Positions 54,211-63,114 of a stretch of 64,000 nt of DNA are shown here, piece by piece. How positions within the stretch are numbered: position 1 is the first letter of the stretch; the number at the start of each line of letters is the position of its first letter. Below the pieces are notes generated by a model, which was given only the letters and a program-made list of their open reading frames with translations, was not told the origin of the DNA and made no database searches. Position numbers and translations under genes: made by a program. Origin of the DNA: Caulobacteraceae bacterium (GTDB taxonomy: Bacteria > Pseudomonadota > Alphaproteobacteria > Caulobacterales > Caulobacteraceae); assembly GCA_019748055.1 (NCBI GenBank), contig JAIEQC010000014.1:1-64000 (forward strand), given 5' to 3'.

Positions 54211-55637
54211 CCCTGCCGGCGCCCTTTCCGCCGCTGGTGTCCGGGGCCGAGGGCCTGGACCGCGCGCCGTCGTCGACGGCGGCCGTCGCGGCCCGCATGG
54301 CCGAGGTCTATGGCGTGTCCGCAGATCGCGTCCTGCCGGTGCGCGGGGCGTCGCATGGGCTGGAGCTGATCTTCCGGCTGGCGGCGCGCGACGGCCTGGG
54401 AGTCGAGGCGCCGGACGCGCCGCCGTTCGACGGGCTGGCGAAACTGTACCGCGCCGCGCCCGAAGGCGCCGAGACGCTGGCCGTCATCGTGCGCGGGCTG
54501 GGCGACGCCGAGGCCGTGTCGGAGATGGCGGCGCGCGTGGGGCCGGCCCTGCTGGTGGTTGACGAGGCGCGGGTGGAATTCTCGGACCAGCCGTCGGTCG
54601 TCGGGCTGGTCGACCGGCTCGACAATCTGGTGGTGGTGCGCAGCCTGTCGCTGTCGCATGGGCTGACGGGAGCGCGCGTCGGAGCCTTGATCGCTCGATC
54701 GGAGACTCTCGGGCGGATCGCCGAAGTGCTTGAGCCGCATCCCGTGCCGGAACCCAGCCTGAGGCTTGCTTTGCAGGCGCTGGATCCGTCGCGGGCGGTG
54801 GAGACCGAGGCCCGGATCGCGCGCGTGCGCGAGGAGCGGGCCCGGATGGTCAAAGCCTTGTCGCGCGAGATGTCGGTCGAAGCCGGCGTCGGGCCGGTCA
54901 TCGCCGCACGGCCGACGGACATGGCGGGCGCCCGCGCGGCGCTGGCGCGGCTGGGCGTGGCCGCCGAGGTCGAGGGCGAGCGCCTGCGTCTGCCCGTCTT
55001 CGCCAGGGCCGAGCTGAACGACCGGACGCTGGCGGCCTTCGGACTGGCGGCCGCGGGCCGACCGCACCGGGCGGGTCAGGCCGTGCGCGACACGAAGGAG
55101 ACGCGCATCGTCTGCGCCGTCGATCTGGACGCGACCGGTCCGGTGCGCATCCAGACCGGCGTCGGTTTCTTCGACCACATGCTGGAGCAGGTGGCGGCGC
55201 ACGGCGGCTTCTCGCTGAGCCTGTCGTGCGAGGGCGATCTGCACACAGACCCGCACCACACGATCGAGGACAGCGCCATCGCCCTGGGTCAGGCGCTGAA
55301 GCAGGCGCTGGGCGAGCGGCGCGGCATCGCCCGCTATGGCTTCGTCCTGCCGATGGACGAGGCCGAGGCGAAGGTGTCGATCGACTTGTCCGGAAGGCCC
55401 TACCCGGTGTTCGAGGGCGATTTCGCCACGCCCTTCATAGGGGAATACCGGACCGACCTGACGGCGCACGTGATCCGCAGTCTGGCGGAGCATCTGGGCG
55501 CGGCGATCCACGTCTCGGTGACCGGGCAGGACGACCACCACAAGACCGAGGCGGTCTACAAGGCGCTGGGTCGCGCCCTGCGTCAGGCGATCCGCGTCGA
55601 GGGCGAGGCCGTGCCGTCGACCAAGGGGGTGCTGTGA
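54207..55637 (+). CDS. hisB: Degenerate HisC-like aminotransferase domain fused to imidazoleglycerol-phosphate dehydratase (HisB)
   Basis: One 476-residue open frame, no stop or frameshift. Residues 20-290 follow HisC: HGLELIFRLAARDG, LLVVDEARVEFSDQPSVVGL, RSLSLSHGLTGARVGALI. But the PLP lysine (TLSKAFGL in HisC) is Leu149, the active-site Tyr (DEAY) is Arg122, and PNNPTG is replaced by VRGLGD; Asp119 and Arg157 remain. It cannot be an aminotransferase. Residues 293-476 are a complete HisB with TGVGFFDHMLEQVAAHG, DPHHTIEDSAIALG, DDHHKTEAVYKALG and PSTKGVL, so dehydratase activity is expected. An internal GTG 55083 could give HisB alone. It overlaps hisD and hisH by four bases. Confidence 0.93.
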   Translation: MTLPAPFPPLVSGAEGLDRAPSSTAAVAARMAEVYGVSADRVLPVRGASHGLELIFRLAARDGLGVEAPDAPPFDGLAKLYRAAPEGAETLAVIVRGLGDAEAVSEMAARVGPALLVVDEARVEFSDQPSVVGLVDRLDNLVVVRSLSLSHGLTGARVGALIARSETLGRIAEVLEPHPVPEPSLRLALQALDPSRAVETEARIARVREERARMVKALSREMSVEAGVGPVIAARPTDMAGARAALARLGVAAEVEGERLRLPVFARAELNDRTLAAFGLAAAGRPHRAGQAVRDTKETRIVCAVDLDATGPVRIQTGVGFFDHMLEQVAAHGGFSLSLSCEGDLHTDPHHTIEDSAIALGQALKQALGERRGIARYGFVLPMDEAEAKVSIDLSGRPYPVFEGDFATPFIGEYRTDLTAHVIRSLAEHLGAAIHVSVTGQDDHHKTEAVYKALGRALRQAIRVEGEAVPSTKGVL

Positions 55638-56233
55638 GCACGGTCGCGGTCGTCGCCTACGGCGCCGGCAACGTCGCCTCCGTGCGGTTCGCGCTGGAGC
55701 GGCTAGGGGCGGTGGTGAGGCTGGTCTCGACGGCGGCGGAGATCGTGGCGGCCGAACGGCTGATCCTGCCCGGCGTGGGCGCGGCGGGCTATGCGATGGC
55801 GCGGCTGACGGAACTGGGGCTCGTCGAGGCGATCCGGGCGTTCCCGCGCCCGCTGCTGGGCGTTTGCCTGGGCCAGCAGTTGCTGTTCGAGCGCAGCGAC
55901 GAGGGCGAGGCGGAGATGCTGGGGCTGATCCCCGGGCGAGTCGCCCGAATGGAGCCGGGGCCGTCACGGCCCGTGCCGCATATGGGCTGGTCGCGGCTGG
56001 AGGTCGTGCGCGACGATCCGTTGTTGGACGGGCTGGCCGACGAGGCATGGGCCTATTTCGTGCACGGCTTCGTCTGCCCCGACGGTCCGGCGACGCTGGC
56101 GCGGGCGGAGTACGGCGGGCCGGTGCCCGCGGTGGTGCGCGCCGGGAACCGCTGGGGCTGCCAGTTCCACCCGGAGCGGTCGAGCGCGGCCGGGGCGCGG
56201 ATTCTTAAGAACTTTCTGGAGCTGCCCGCGTGA
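55634..56233 (+). CDS. hisH: Imidazole glycerol phosphate synthase, glutaminase subunit
   Basis: A 199-residue class I glutamine amidotransferase. The catalytic triad is in LLGVCLGQQLLFE (Cys) and GCQFHPERSS (His, Glu); ILPGVGAAGYAMA and VPHMGWSRLEV are typical of HisH. It supplies ammonia to HisF. The GTG start overlaps the hisB stop (GTGA). Length is normal. Confidence 0.96.
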   Translation: MSTVAVVAYGAGNVASVRFALERLGAVVRLVSTAAEIVAAERLILPGVGAAGYAMARLTELGLVEAIRAFPRPLLGVCLGQQLLFERSDEGEAEMLGLIPGRVARMEPGPSRPVPHMGWSRLEVVRDDPLLDGLADEAWAYFVHGFVCPDGPATLARAEYGGPVPAVVRAGNRWGCQFHPERSSAAGARILKNFLELPA

Positions 56234-56961
56234 TCGTCTACCCCGCCATCGACCTGAGGGACGGCGCCTGCGTGCGGCTGATGCACGGGCGGTTCGATCA
56301 GGTGACGCGATATGACGACGACCCCGCCGCGCGGCTGGCGGCGTTCGTCGAGGCGGGCGCGGAATGGGTGCATGTGGTGGACCTCGACGGTGCGCAGGCG
56401 GGTCGGGCGGTTCAGCACGGCCTGATCGGGCGGCTGGCGCGGTCCGCCGAGGTGCGCATCCAGTCCGGCGGCGGGGTGCGCTCGCGCGAGGACGTGGCGG
56501 CCCTGCTGGACGCAGGCGTGGCGCGGGTCGTGGTCGGCTCGCAGGCCGTGACGGCGCCTGGGGCGGTGGCGGACTGGCTGACGGAATTCGGGGCCGAGCG
56601 GATCGCCCTGGCGCTGGACGTCAATGTGAGGGACGGCGTGCCGGTGCCGGCGCTGAAGGGCTGGACCGAGGCGGCCACTGTCGATCTGTGGGCGGCGCTG
56701 GACCGGTTTTCGGAAGGGACGGCGCGGCACGTGCTGGTCACCGACGTCGGGCGCGACGGGGCCCTGACCGGGCCCAATCTGGAGCTGCTGGCCGAGATCG
56801 TGCGGCGGAGGCCGGACCTGCAGGTGCAGGCTTCGGGCGGCGTGGCGGTGACGTCGGACCTGACGGCTGCCCGCGACGCGGGCTGCGCCGGCGCCATCGT
56901 CGGCCGGGCGATCTATGAGGGCCGCTTCACGGTCGAGCAGGTGCTGGAGGCCGTGCGATGA
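56230..56961 (+). CDS. hisA: Phosphoribosylformimino-AICAR isomerase
   Basis: A 243-residue (beta/alpha)8 barrel that isomerises ProFAR to PRFAR. The catalytic aspartates are in [19 protein letters not shown] and [25 protein letters not shown] and [13 protein letters not shown] are conserved phosphate-binding parts. The GTG start overlaps hisH by four bases, and hisF overlaps its end. Confidence 0.97.
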   Translation: MIVYPAIDLRDGACVRLMHGRFDQVTRYDDDPAARLAAFVEAGAEWVHVVDLDGAQAGRAVQHGLIGRLARSAEVRIQSGGGVRSREDVAALLDAGVARVVVGSQAVTAPGAVADWLTEFGAERIALALDVNVRDGVPVPALKGWTEAATVDLWAALDRFSEGTARHVLVTDVGRDGALTGPNLELLAEIVRRRPDLQVQASGGVAVTSDLTAARDAGCAGAIVGRAIYEGRFTVEQVLEAVR

Positions 56962-57725
56962 CGGCGCGGCGGATCATCCCCTGTCTGGACGTGAAGGACG
57001 GGCGGGTCGTGAAGGGCGTGCGCTTCGAGGGGCACCGCGACATGGGCGACGCCGCCGAACTGGCCGCGCGCTATCGCGACGAGGGCGCCGACGAACTGGT
57101 CTTCTACGACATCACGGCCAGTCCGCAGGGGCGGACGCTGGATTATGGCTGGGTCGAGAGCGTGGCGCGCCTGCTGGACATCCCGTTTTGCGTGGCCGGC
57201 GGCATCCGTACGGTGGAGCAGGCGGCGCGGTGCCTGGAGCATGGGGCGGACAAGGTGTCGATCAACTCGCCGGCGCTGGAGCGGCCGGAGCTGATCGCCG
57301 AAATGGCCGAACGGCTGGGTCAGCAATGCGTGGTCGTGGGCGTCGACAGTCGCAAGGTCGGCGACGACTGGATGGTGCACCAGTACACGGGCGATCCGAC
57401 CGCCAGCCGGGGCGCGGGGCGGCGCACGCTGGATTGGATCGTGGAGGCGCAGGCGCTGGGCGCCGGCGAGATCGTGCTGAACTGCATGGACGAGGACGGC
57501 GTGCGGCGCGGCTATGACCTGGAGCAGCTGACGGCGGCGCGGGCGAGGCTGACGATCCCGCTGGTGGCGTCGGGCGGCGCGGGGTCGGCGGCGCATTTCG
57601 TCGAGGTGTTCGAGACGGCGGACGTGTCCGGAGCGCTGGCCGCGAGCGTGTTTCACACGGGGGCCGTGCGCATTCCGGAGCTGAAGACGGAGCTGGCGCG
57701 CGCTGGCGTGGAGGTGAGGCCATGA
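56958..57725 (+). CDS. hisF: Imidazole glycerol phosphate synthase, cyclase subunit
   Basis: A 255-residue barrel, partner of HisH, forming imidazole glycerol phosphate and AICAR. The catalytic aspartates are in [19 protein letters not shown] and [32 protein letters not shown] and [16 protein letters not shown] are the other family motifs. ATG 56958 overlaps hisA by four bases. Confidence 0.97.
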   Translation: MTARRIIPCLDVKDGRVVKGVRFEGHRDMGDAAELAARYRDEGADELVFYDITASPQGRTLDYGWVESVARLLDIPFCVAGGIRTVEQAARCLEHGADKVSINSPALERPELIAEMAERLGQQCVVVGVDSRKVGDDWMVHQYTGDPTASRGAGRRTLDWIVEAQALGAGEIVLNCMDEDGVRRGYDLEQLTAARARLTIPLVASGGAGSAAHFVEVFETADVSGALAASVFHTGAVRIPELKTELARAGVEVRP

Positions 57726-58342
57726 TCGATTCGAATGCGCTGAATTTCGACAAGGGCGGCGGTCTGATTCCCGCCGTGGTGCAGGACATCGACACCCTGC
57801 AGGTGCTGACCCTCGCCTACATGGACCGCGCCGCGCTGGAGGAGACGATCGTGAGCGGCGAGGCGACCTTCTTCTCCCGCTCGCGCGGCGGGCGCTGGCG
57901 CAAGGGCGAGACGTCGGGCGACCGGCTGTTCGTCCGGCAGATCGTCGCCGACTGCGACGGCGACGCCCTGGTGGTGAAGGTGCGGCCGGTGGGGAACGCC
58001 TGCCACCTGAACCGCGTCAGCTGCTTCGGGGACGAGGACGCGCCGGGGATGGGCCGCCTGGCCCGGCTGGAGCGCACGATCGCTGACCGTGCCGAGGCCG
58101 ACCCCGCCGAGAGCTGGACCGCGCGCCTGCTGGCCGAGGGGCCGAAGCGGGCCGCGCAGAAAGTGGGCGAAGAGGGCGTTGAGACGGCGCTGGCCGGGGC
58201 GGCGGGCGACGACGCCGAGCTGGCATCCGAAGCCGCGGACCTGATCTACCACCTGCTTGTCCTGCTGAAGGCGCGCGGCCTCTCGTCGCAGGACGTGCTG
58301 GATGTGCTGGCGGCGCGAGCCCGGAAATCGGCCACTGCGTGA
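57722..58342 (+). CDS. hisIE: Bifunctional phosphoribosyl-AMP cyclohydrolase / phosphoribosyl-ATP pyrophosphatase
   Basis: A 206-residue fusion. Residues 1-110 are His[49 protein letters not shown] with zinc cysteines in [12 protein letters not shown]. Residues 115-206 are His[38 protein letters not shown] and [13 protein letters not shown], a MazG-like metal site. It does steps two and three of histidine synthesis. The fusion is usual in gammaproteobacteria, less so in alphaproteobacteria, where hisI and hisE are often separate. Last gene of the operon, overlapping hisF. Confidence 0.95.
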   Translation: MIDSNALNFDKGGGLIPAVVQDIDTLQVLTLAYMDRAALEETIVSGEATFFSRSRGGRWRKGETSGDRLFVRQIVADCDGDALVVKVRPVGNACHLNRVSCFGDEDAPGMGRLARLERTIADRAEADPAESWTARLLAEGPKRAAQKVGEEGVETALAGAAGDDAELASEAADLIYHLLVLLKARGLSSQDVLDVLAARARKSATA

Positions 58343-58582
58343 GTTCAGGACGGCGATTTCAGCGGCTCCTCACAGGCCGCTCATGCCGCGAGGGCGGGGA
58401 TCGGCGTTCTTCCAGATCGTTTTGCGCCGGGTCTCCGGCGTCTCCGCGTTCACCAGTTCCCTAAAGGCTCCCGTCGTATCCCTGCCTTCCATTGCCAAAA
58501 ATTCAGGGGCGCGACGGAAATCGGCCGTCTAGACGGTTCAACGACGTCCTCCCGACCTCAACCTCCCTCTCAGGTTTCGAAC
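58343..58582. other. 240-base gap between hisIE and the TonB-dependent receptor gene
   Basis: No gene is seen. The part nearest the receptor is less GC-rich and contains a perfect 12-base palindrome. A small GCCGG-GTCT-CCGGC hairpin lies near 58431 without a T-run and could slow readthrough from the his operon. No riboswitch pattern is recognised. Confidence 0.5.
58525..58536. promoter_or_regulatory. Perfect palindrome CCGTCTAGACGG upstream of the receptor gene
   Basis: A 12-base perfect palindrome 47 bases before ATG 58583, in the leader or promoter of the TonB-dependent receptor. It fits the shape of an operator for a dimeric regulator, but no regulator gene is nearby and the site matches no consensus I know. 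It does not look like a Fur box. Confidence 0.35.
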
Positions 58583-60793
58583 ATGATCCTCCGTACGCTT
58601 CTGGCGACCACGGCCATCTCCCTCTTCGCCGTGACGGCAGCCGCAGCACAGGACCGGCCTGCTGATCCTCCGCCCGCGCCGACTCCCGCCGCCGAAGAGG
58701 AAGAAGAGGGCACGCAGGTCGACGAGGTCGTGGTGCGCGGGGTGCGCCCCGACATCCTGAGCCAGGCCGACCGCATGAGCTACAGCGTCACCAACGATCT
58801 GCAGGCCCAGTCGGGTTCGGTCGCCGACGTGCTGCGCAACGTCCCGGGCGTGGAGGTCGATCTGCAGGGCAACGTCAGTCTGCGTGGCGATGGCAACGTG
58901 ACCATCCTGATCGACGGTCGGCCCTCGGCCATGTTCACGGGCGGCAGCCGCGCCGACGCTCTGCAGGCCATGCCCGGGGGCACGTTGGAACGGGTCGAGG
59001 TCATCACCAATCCGTCCGCCGCCTTCAGCCCTGAAGGATCGGGCGGCATCATCAACCTGGTGACCAAGAAGACGCCGCAGTCGGCTCAGGCTACGCAGAG
59101 CGGCACCTTGCGCCTCGGGTATGGCGGAGACGGCCGCTACAACGCCTCGCTGAGCGGCGGCCGCCGCGACGGGCCCCTGACGGTTGCGGGCGATCTGGGT
59201 TTTCGCAACCAGGAAGGCGAGAACGTCAGCGAGCGTGATCGTTTCCGTCCCGGCCCGATGCCCGCGGATCAGCGCATCGAGCGGAACCGGAACGTCAACG
59301 ACGGCCGCTTTCGGTCCACAAACGCCCGCCTGAGCGCCGACTACGACCTGAACGACCGTGATCGGATCAGCGGTGAACTGGGCTGGCGCGAGTTCAGCGT
59401 CGGCGGCGACGGCGTCGAGACCTTCAGCCGCACGGACGGAAACGGCCTCGTGCTGGATTCCTATGCGCGCGACGGTTCGACCTCGTTCGGCAACGACGGC
59501 TTCAACGGCCGCACCACGTGGCGCCGCAAGTTCGACGGCGACCTGCATGAACTGGTCGTCGATCTGGAGTTCAGCCAGTTCGAGAACGAACGCCTGACCG
59601 AGGCCTTCACCGACTACACGGCCGGTCCTGGCGCGGATTTCGCCGAAAGGATCGGTGGCGGTTCGACGTCGGACGAATGGGGCGTGAAGGCGGACTACAC
59701 CCGGCCGCTGGGCGAGCGCAGCAACGTCAAGGTCGGCTATGAGCTGGACGTCGAGGAGGACATTTTCGACAATTTCGGCTTCCGCGGCCCCGATTTTTCC
59801 AGCCTGGCGCCGGTCGCGAACCTCACCAGTGAGTTCCGCTACGACGAGACGATCCACGCCGCCTACGTGACCCATGACCGGCCCTTCGGCGATCTGGACG
59901 TCCAGTTCGGCCTGCGTCTGGAACAGGTCGAGTTCACCATCGATCAGGTGACCCAAAACGTGCAGGCGTCGCGCGATTATTTCCGCGCCTATCCGACCTT
60001 GAACTTCGGTTATCAGCTGACTGACAGCCAGCGTCTGCGCGGGGGCTACAGCCGCCGCATCTCGCGCCCGCAGCCGCAGGACCTGAATCCGTTCACGACC
60101 TATGTCGACGTGCAGAACCTGCGCCGCGGCAATCCGGACCTGGATCCGGAGATCACGGACAGCTTCGAACTTGGTTGGCAGATGCGCCAAGGCCGCACCT
60201 TCTATTCGGCGACGCTGTTCTATCGCGACAGCTCCGGCGGCGTGACGGACGTTGTGCAGGACCTCGGAAACGGCGTGGTCCTGACGACCCGGGAGAACCT
60301 GGGGGAGGCTCAGCGGACCGGCGTGGAGTTCATCGCCAACGGGCAGCTGCCGGCGGGCATCAGCTACAACGTCTCGGGAACCCTGCTGAAGAACGACATC
60401 TTCGTGCCGGGCGTGGCCGGATCCGATCGGAGCGGCACGACCGCCAGCGTGAGGGCCTCGCTGAACTGGCAGCCGACCGAAGTCGACTTCTTCCAAGTCA
60501 ACGGCTTCTACAACGGCGAACAGCTGCAGGCGCAGGGGTATCGTGAGCCCTTCGGCATCCTGAACCTGGGCTATCGTCGCAAGCTTACCGACGATCTCAG
60601 CCTTACGCTGACGGGGGTCAACGTCCTCGACAGCGCCGAGCAGAAGGTGGTGATAGACACGGCGGATTTCAGCGACCGTGTGACGAACCGCTTCCAGGAG
60701 CCCGCCTTCTTCGTGGGTCTGACCTGGAACTTCGGCGGCGGTCCGCGGCGGCCGGAACAATTCGACTTCAACACCGGACAAGGGCCGGGCTGA
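58583..60793 (+). CDS. TonB-dependent outer-membrane receptor
   Basis: A 736-residue receptor. The signal peptide ends in AVTAAAA before QDRP; an acidic linker (AAEEEEEGTQVDEVVVRG) contains a TonB-box-like VDEVVV. The plug domain spans about residues 60-170 (VADVLRNVPGVEVDLQGNVS, VTILIDGRPSAMFTGG, RVEVITNPSAAFSPEGSGG) and a barrel follows, of the CirA/outer-membrane beta-barrel group, with an internal RGGYSRRISRPQPQDLNPF motif. Substrate unknown; iron siderophore, vitamin or saccharide are possible. Convergent with the efflux operon end. Confidence 0.93.
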   Translation: MILRTLLATTAISLFAVTAAAAQDRPADPPPAPTPAAEEEEEGTQVDEVVVRGVRPDILSQADRMSYSVTNDLQAQSGSVADVLRNVPGVEVDLQGNVSLRGDGNVTILIDGRPSAMFTGGSRADALQAMPGGTLERVEVITNPSAAFSPEGSGGIINLVTKKTPQSAQATQSGTLRLGYGGDGRYNASLSGGRRDGPLTVAGDLGFRNQEGENVSERDRFRPGPMPADQRIERNRNVNDGRFRSTNARLSADYDLNDRDRISGELGWREFSVGGDGVETFSRTDGNGLVLDSYARDGSTSFGNDGFNGRTTWRRKFDGDLHELVVDLEFSQFENERLTEAFTDYTAGPGADFAERIGGGSTSDEWGVKADYTRPLGERSNVKVGYELDVEEDIFDNFGFRGPDFSSLAPVANLTSEFRYDETIHAAYVTHDRPFGDLDVQFGLRLEQVEFTIDQVTQNVQASRDYFRAYPTLNFGYQLTDSQRLRGGYSRRISRPQPQDLNPFTTYVDVQNLRRGNPDLDPEITDSFELGWQMRQGRTFYSATLFYRDSSGGVTDVVQDLGNGVVLTTRENLGEAQRTGVEFIANGQLPAGISYNVSGTLLKNDIFVPGVAGSDRSGTTASVRASLNWQPTEVDFFQVNGFYNGEQLQAQGYREPFGILNLGYRRKLTDDLSLTLTGVNVLDSAEQKVVIDTADFSDRVTNRFQEPAFFVGLTWNFGGGPRRPEQFDFNTGQGPG

Positions 60794-60799
60794 CGACGG

Positions 60800-62149
60800 T
60801 CAGCCCGCGCCCAGCCCTTGGGCCAAGCTGAGAGCGATCCAGGCGCGGGCGACGTCGGCGCGGGCTCCCGCCAGATCGGCTGTCACCTGGCTCAGAGCCA
60901 GATCGGCGGTCAGCACGTCGAGGATCGACGTGACCCCGGCGCGATGGCGTCGGTCGGCAAGGTCGCGCCGGTCATTTGCTGCGACCACGGCCTGTTCCAA
61001 GACTCTTGCGCGTGCCGAGGCCCACGACAGGGCCGCCAGCGCCGTCTCGACCTCGGCCAGGGCCTGGGTGGCGGCGCGGCGATAGGCGATCGCGGCCTGA
61101 TCCCGAAGTGCGTCCGTTCCATCACGCGCGGTTTCCAGGCGGCCGAAGCTGAACAGCGGTGCGCTGAGCGACCCGGCGACCGAGCCGAACGGGCCGCTCA
61201 CCGAGAAAGGCGTCTCGGGATCGACCCACCGGCCTCCCAGTGCCGCCGACAGGCTGACGGTCGGCCAGAAGTCTCGCCGTGCCGCCTCTGCGTCGAACCC
61301 GGCGGCGCGGAGATCGGCCTCGGCCGCCCGGAGGTCCGGTCTGCGGGCGAGCACCTCCACCGGCGGGGCTGCGCCGGCGGCGAGGTGCGCGCCCGGCAGA
61401 GTCGGCCTTTCCTCCGTCAGGGCGCCGGGGGTCAGGCCCAGTAGGGCTTCCAGCGCCAGGCGGGCTTCATGGGCGGCCTGACGCGCCGCCAGGGGGTGCG
61501 CGCGCGCGGCGGCCAGTTCGGCCCGCGCGGAGGCCGGATCCAGTCCTGACGTCAGCCCAGTGCGCGCGCGGGTCTCGGCCACCCGCAGGGTCTCCTCCAG
61601 CGCCACGACGGCGGCCTCGCCGGCGGCAGCCCGAGAGTCGGCCTCGGCCCAAAGCACGACCAGGCGGACCGTCTGACCTCGCGTCGCCTGGCGTACGGCG
61701 GCGAAGCGCGCGGCCTCCGCCTCCGTCGCGGCCAGGGCCGACCGCGCACGGGCGCCGGCCGCCCCGTTAAGGTCCGGCGACCAGATCAAGGAAGCAAGCC
61801 CTTCGGCCTGCGACTGCTCCAGGTCGTCGACGCGCGCGCTGTCGGCCGATCCACTGGCGGCGACCTCGGGGCGAAGCAGGGCCCTGGCGCGCGCGCCTCG
61901 CGCCTCTGCCTCGCGCAGGCGCGCCGCCGCCAAGGCCACGTCGTCCGTCGTATCGGCCAAGGCGATCAGCCGGTCGATCAGTGGATCGTCGAATGTGCGC
62001 CACCACCGATCGTCGACGGTTTGAGCCGGCAAGGCGGCCTGCGTCCAGGTCCCCGGAACGGGCCGTGGCGCCTCCAGCGGCGGCAGGACGGGCGCGGCGC
62101 AGGCGGCGATCGACGCGCCGACGCCCATCAGAACAAGCGCGCGTCTCAT
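60800..62149 (-). CDS. NodT-family outer-membrane efflux lipoprotein (TolC-like)
   Basis: A 449-residue outer-membrane channel with type II signal (lipobox IAAC, Cys at about residue 17). DDRWWRTFDDPLIDRLIALA, RRPDLRAAEADLRAAGFDAE, APLFSFGRLE and RRHRAGVTSILDVLTADLAL are characteristic of NodT-type channels, with two structural repeats. It would complete a tripartite exporter with the adaptor and ABC genes just upstream; the four-base overlap with the adaptor gene (62146-62149) supports this. Confidence 0.93.
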   Translation of the reverse strand: MRRALVLMGVGASIAACAAPVLPPLEAPRPVPGTWTQAALPAQTVDDRWWRTFDDPLIDRLIALADTTDDVALAAARLREAEARGARARALLRPEVAASGSADSARVDDLEQSQAEGLASLIWSPDLNGAAGARARSALAATEAEAARFAAVRQATRGQTVRLVVLWAEADSRAAAGEAAVVALEETLRVAETRARTGLTSGLDPASARAELAAARAHPLAARQAAHEARLALEALLGLTPGALTEERPTLPGAHLAAGAAPPVEVLARRPDLRAAEADLRAAGFDAEAARRDFWPTVSLSAALGGRWVDPETPFSVSGPFGSVAGSLSAPLFSFGRLETARDGTDALRDQAAIAYRRAATQALAEVETALAALSWASARARVLEQAVVAANDRRDLADRRHRAGVTSILDVLTADLALSQVTADLAGARADVARAWIALSLAQGLGAG

Positions 62150-63114
62150 CGCGTCGCTCCAGTCGGACGAGGCGCGGCCTCAACGAAGACGTCCATGCGC
62201 TGACCCAGGAAGGCCGGGTGGGCGGTCGGATCGAAGGCGTACAGCACCTCCACCACCCGCGTGTCGACGCGCTCCGATCCACCGGACAGGGCACGTTTCT
62301 CCACCGCCTGCGGTTCGACGCGCACGAAGGTCAGGGGAATTCGGACGTCGGCGCGTCCGCGCAGGACGCCGTAGGCCCGGCCGTTGGTGCGCAGGCGGCC
62401 GAGATCGGCTTCGTCGAACTCGGCTCGCACGTGCAGACGGCCGTCGGCGCCCAGCGCGATCAGGGGCTGGGCGGCAGGACCGGCGGCGGCAAATTCTCCG
62501 GGCCGCACGTCGACGCGATAAACCTGGCCGGCGATCGGAGCGGCCACCGTTAGGCGGGCCAGATCGGTGCGGCGGATGCGGACTGACGCCTCGGCCGAAC
62601 GGACCTGGGCGCGGGCGGCGCCGACGGCGGCCTCAGCCCGGCGGACGGCGAAGCGGCGGCGGTCCAGTTCGTCGACGGCCAGGGCGCGGGGGTCGTCGAC
62701 CGCTTCGAACAAGGTCAGGCGCTGGCGTTCGTCGGCGAGGGCGACCTCCGCTTGGCGCAGGGCGGCGCGGGCCACCTCGACGTCGGCCTGGGCGGCGGCC
62801 AGGGCGGCGGAGGCGGCGCGGGCGTCGAGCGCGAACAGGGGCTGACCCGCCTGAACCGCATCACCCGGCCGGACCAGGACGTGGGTGACGACGCCCGACA
62901 GCTCGGTTGCGACGGAGATCAGCTCGCTTTCGGGCTCCACCGTGCCGACGCCGGCCACTGAGCGGTCCAGCGGCGATGTGGCGGGAGTCTCAGGCGGCTG
63001 GGCGCGGGTGCGGGCCGGCTGAATCACCGTGGAGATCGCGAAGATCAGCAGGCCGCCGGCGACTACCGGCAGCGCGAGGTTGGAGAGGCGTTTACGCAGG
63101 CTGGTGGTGGACAT
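62146..63114 (-). CDS. HlyD/MacA-like periplasmic adaptor
   Basis: A 322-residue membrane-fusion protein. One N-terminal membrane segment (LSNLALPVVAGGLLIFAIST) leads to GVGTVEPESELISVATELSG, a lipoyl half, a coiled-coil hairpin (about residues 95-190, AQADVEVARAALRQAEVALA) and the second lipoyl half with VAAPIAGQVYRVDVRPGEFA. It resembles DevB/MacA adaptors of ABC-type exporters. ATG 63114 overlaps the 3' end of the ATPase gene by 23 bases. Confidence 0.9.
   Translation of the reverse strand: MSTTSLRKRLSNLALPVVAGGLLIFAISTVIQPARTRAQPPETPATSPLDRSVAGVGTVEPESELISVATELSGVVTHVLVRPGDAVQAGQPLFALDARAASAALAAAQADVEVARAALRQAEVALADERQRLTLFEAVDDPRALAVDELDRRRFAVRRAEAAVGAARAQVRSAEASVRIRRTDLARLTVAAPIAGQVYRVDVRPGEFAAAGPAAQPLIALGADGRLHVRAEFDEADLGRLRTNGRAYGVLRGRADVRIPLTFVRVEPQAVEKRALSGGSERVDTRVVEVLYAFDPTAHPAFLGQRMDVFVEAAPRPTGATR

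Noticed and set aside
54207-55085. N-terminal part of the hisB gene as the HAD histidinol-phosphatase known from E. coli HisB
   Set aside because: There is no DxDxT phosphatase motif; instead the order of motifs follows HisC (VVDEA, GARVG).
54207-55637. A frameshifted or decayed hisC pseudogene beside hisB
   Set aside because: The frame stays open across both domains, starts in the hisD stop and keeps normal codon use, so it looks maintained as one protein.
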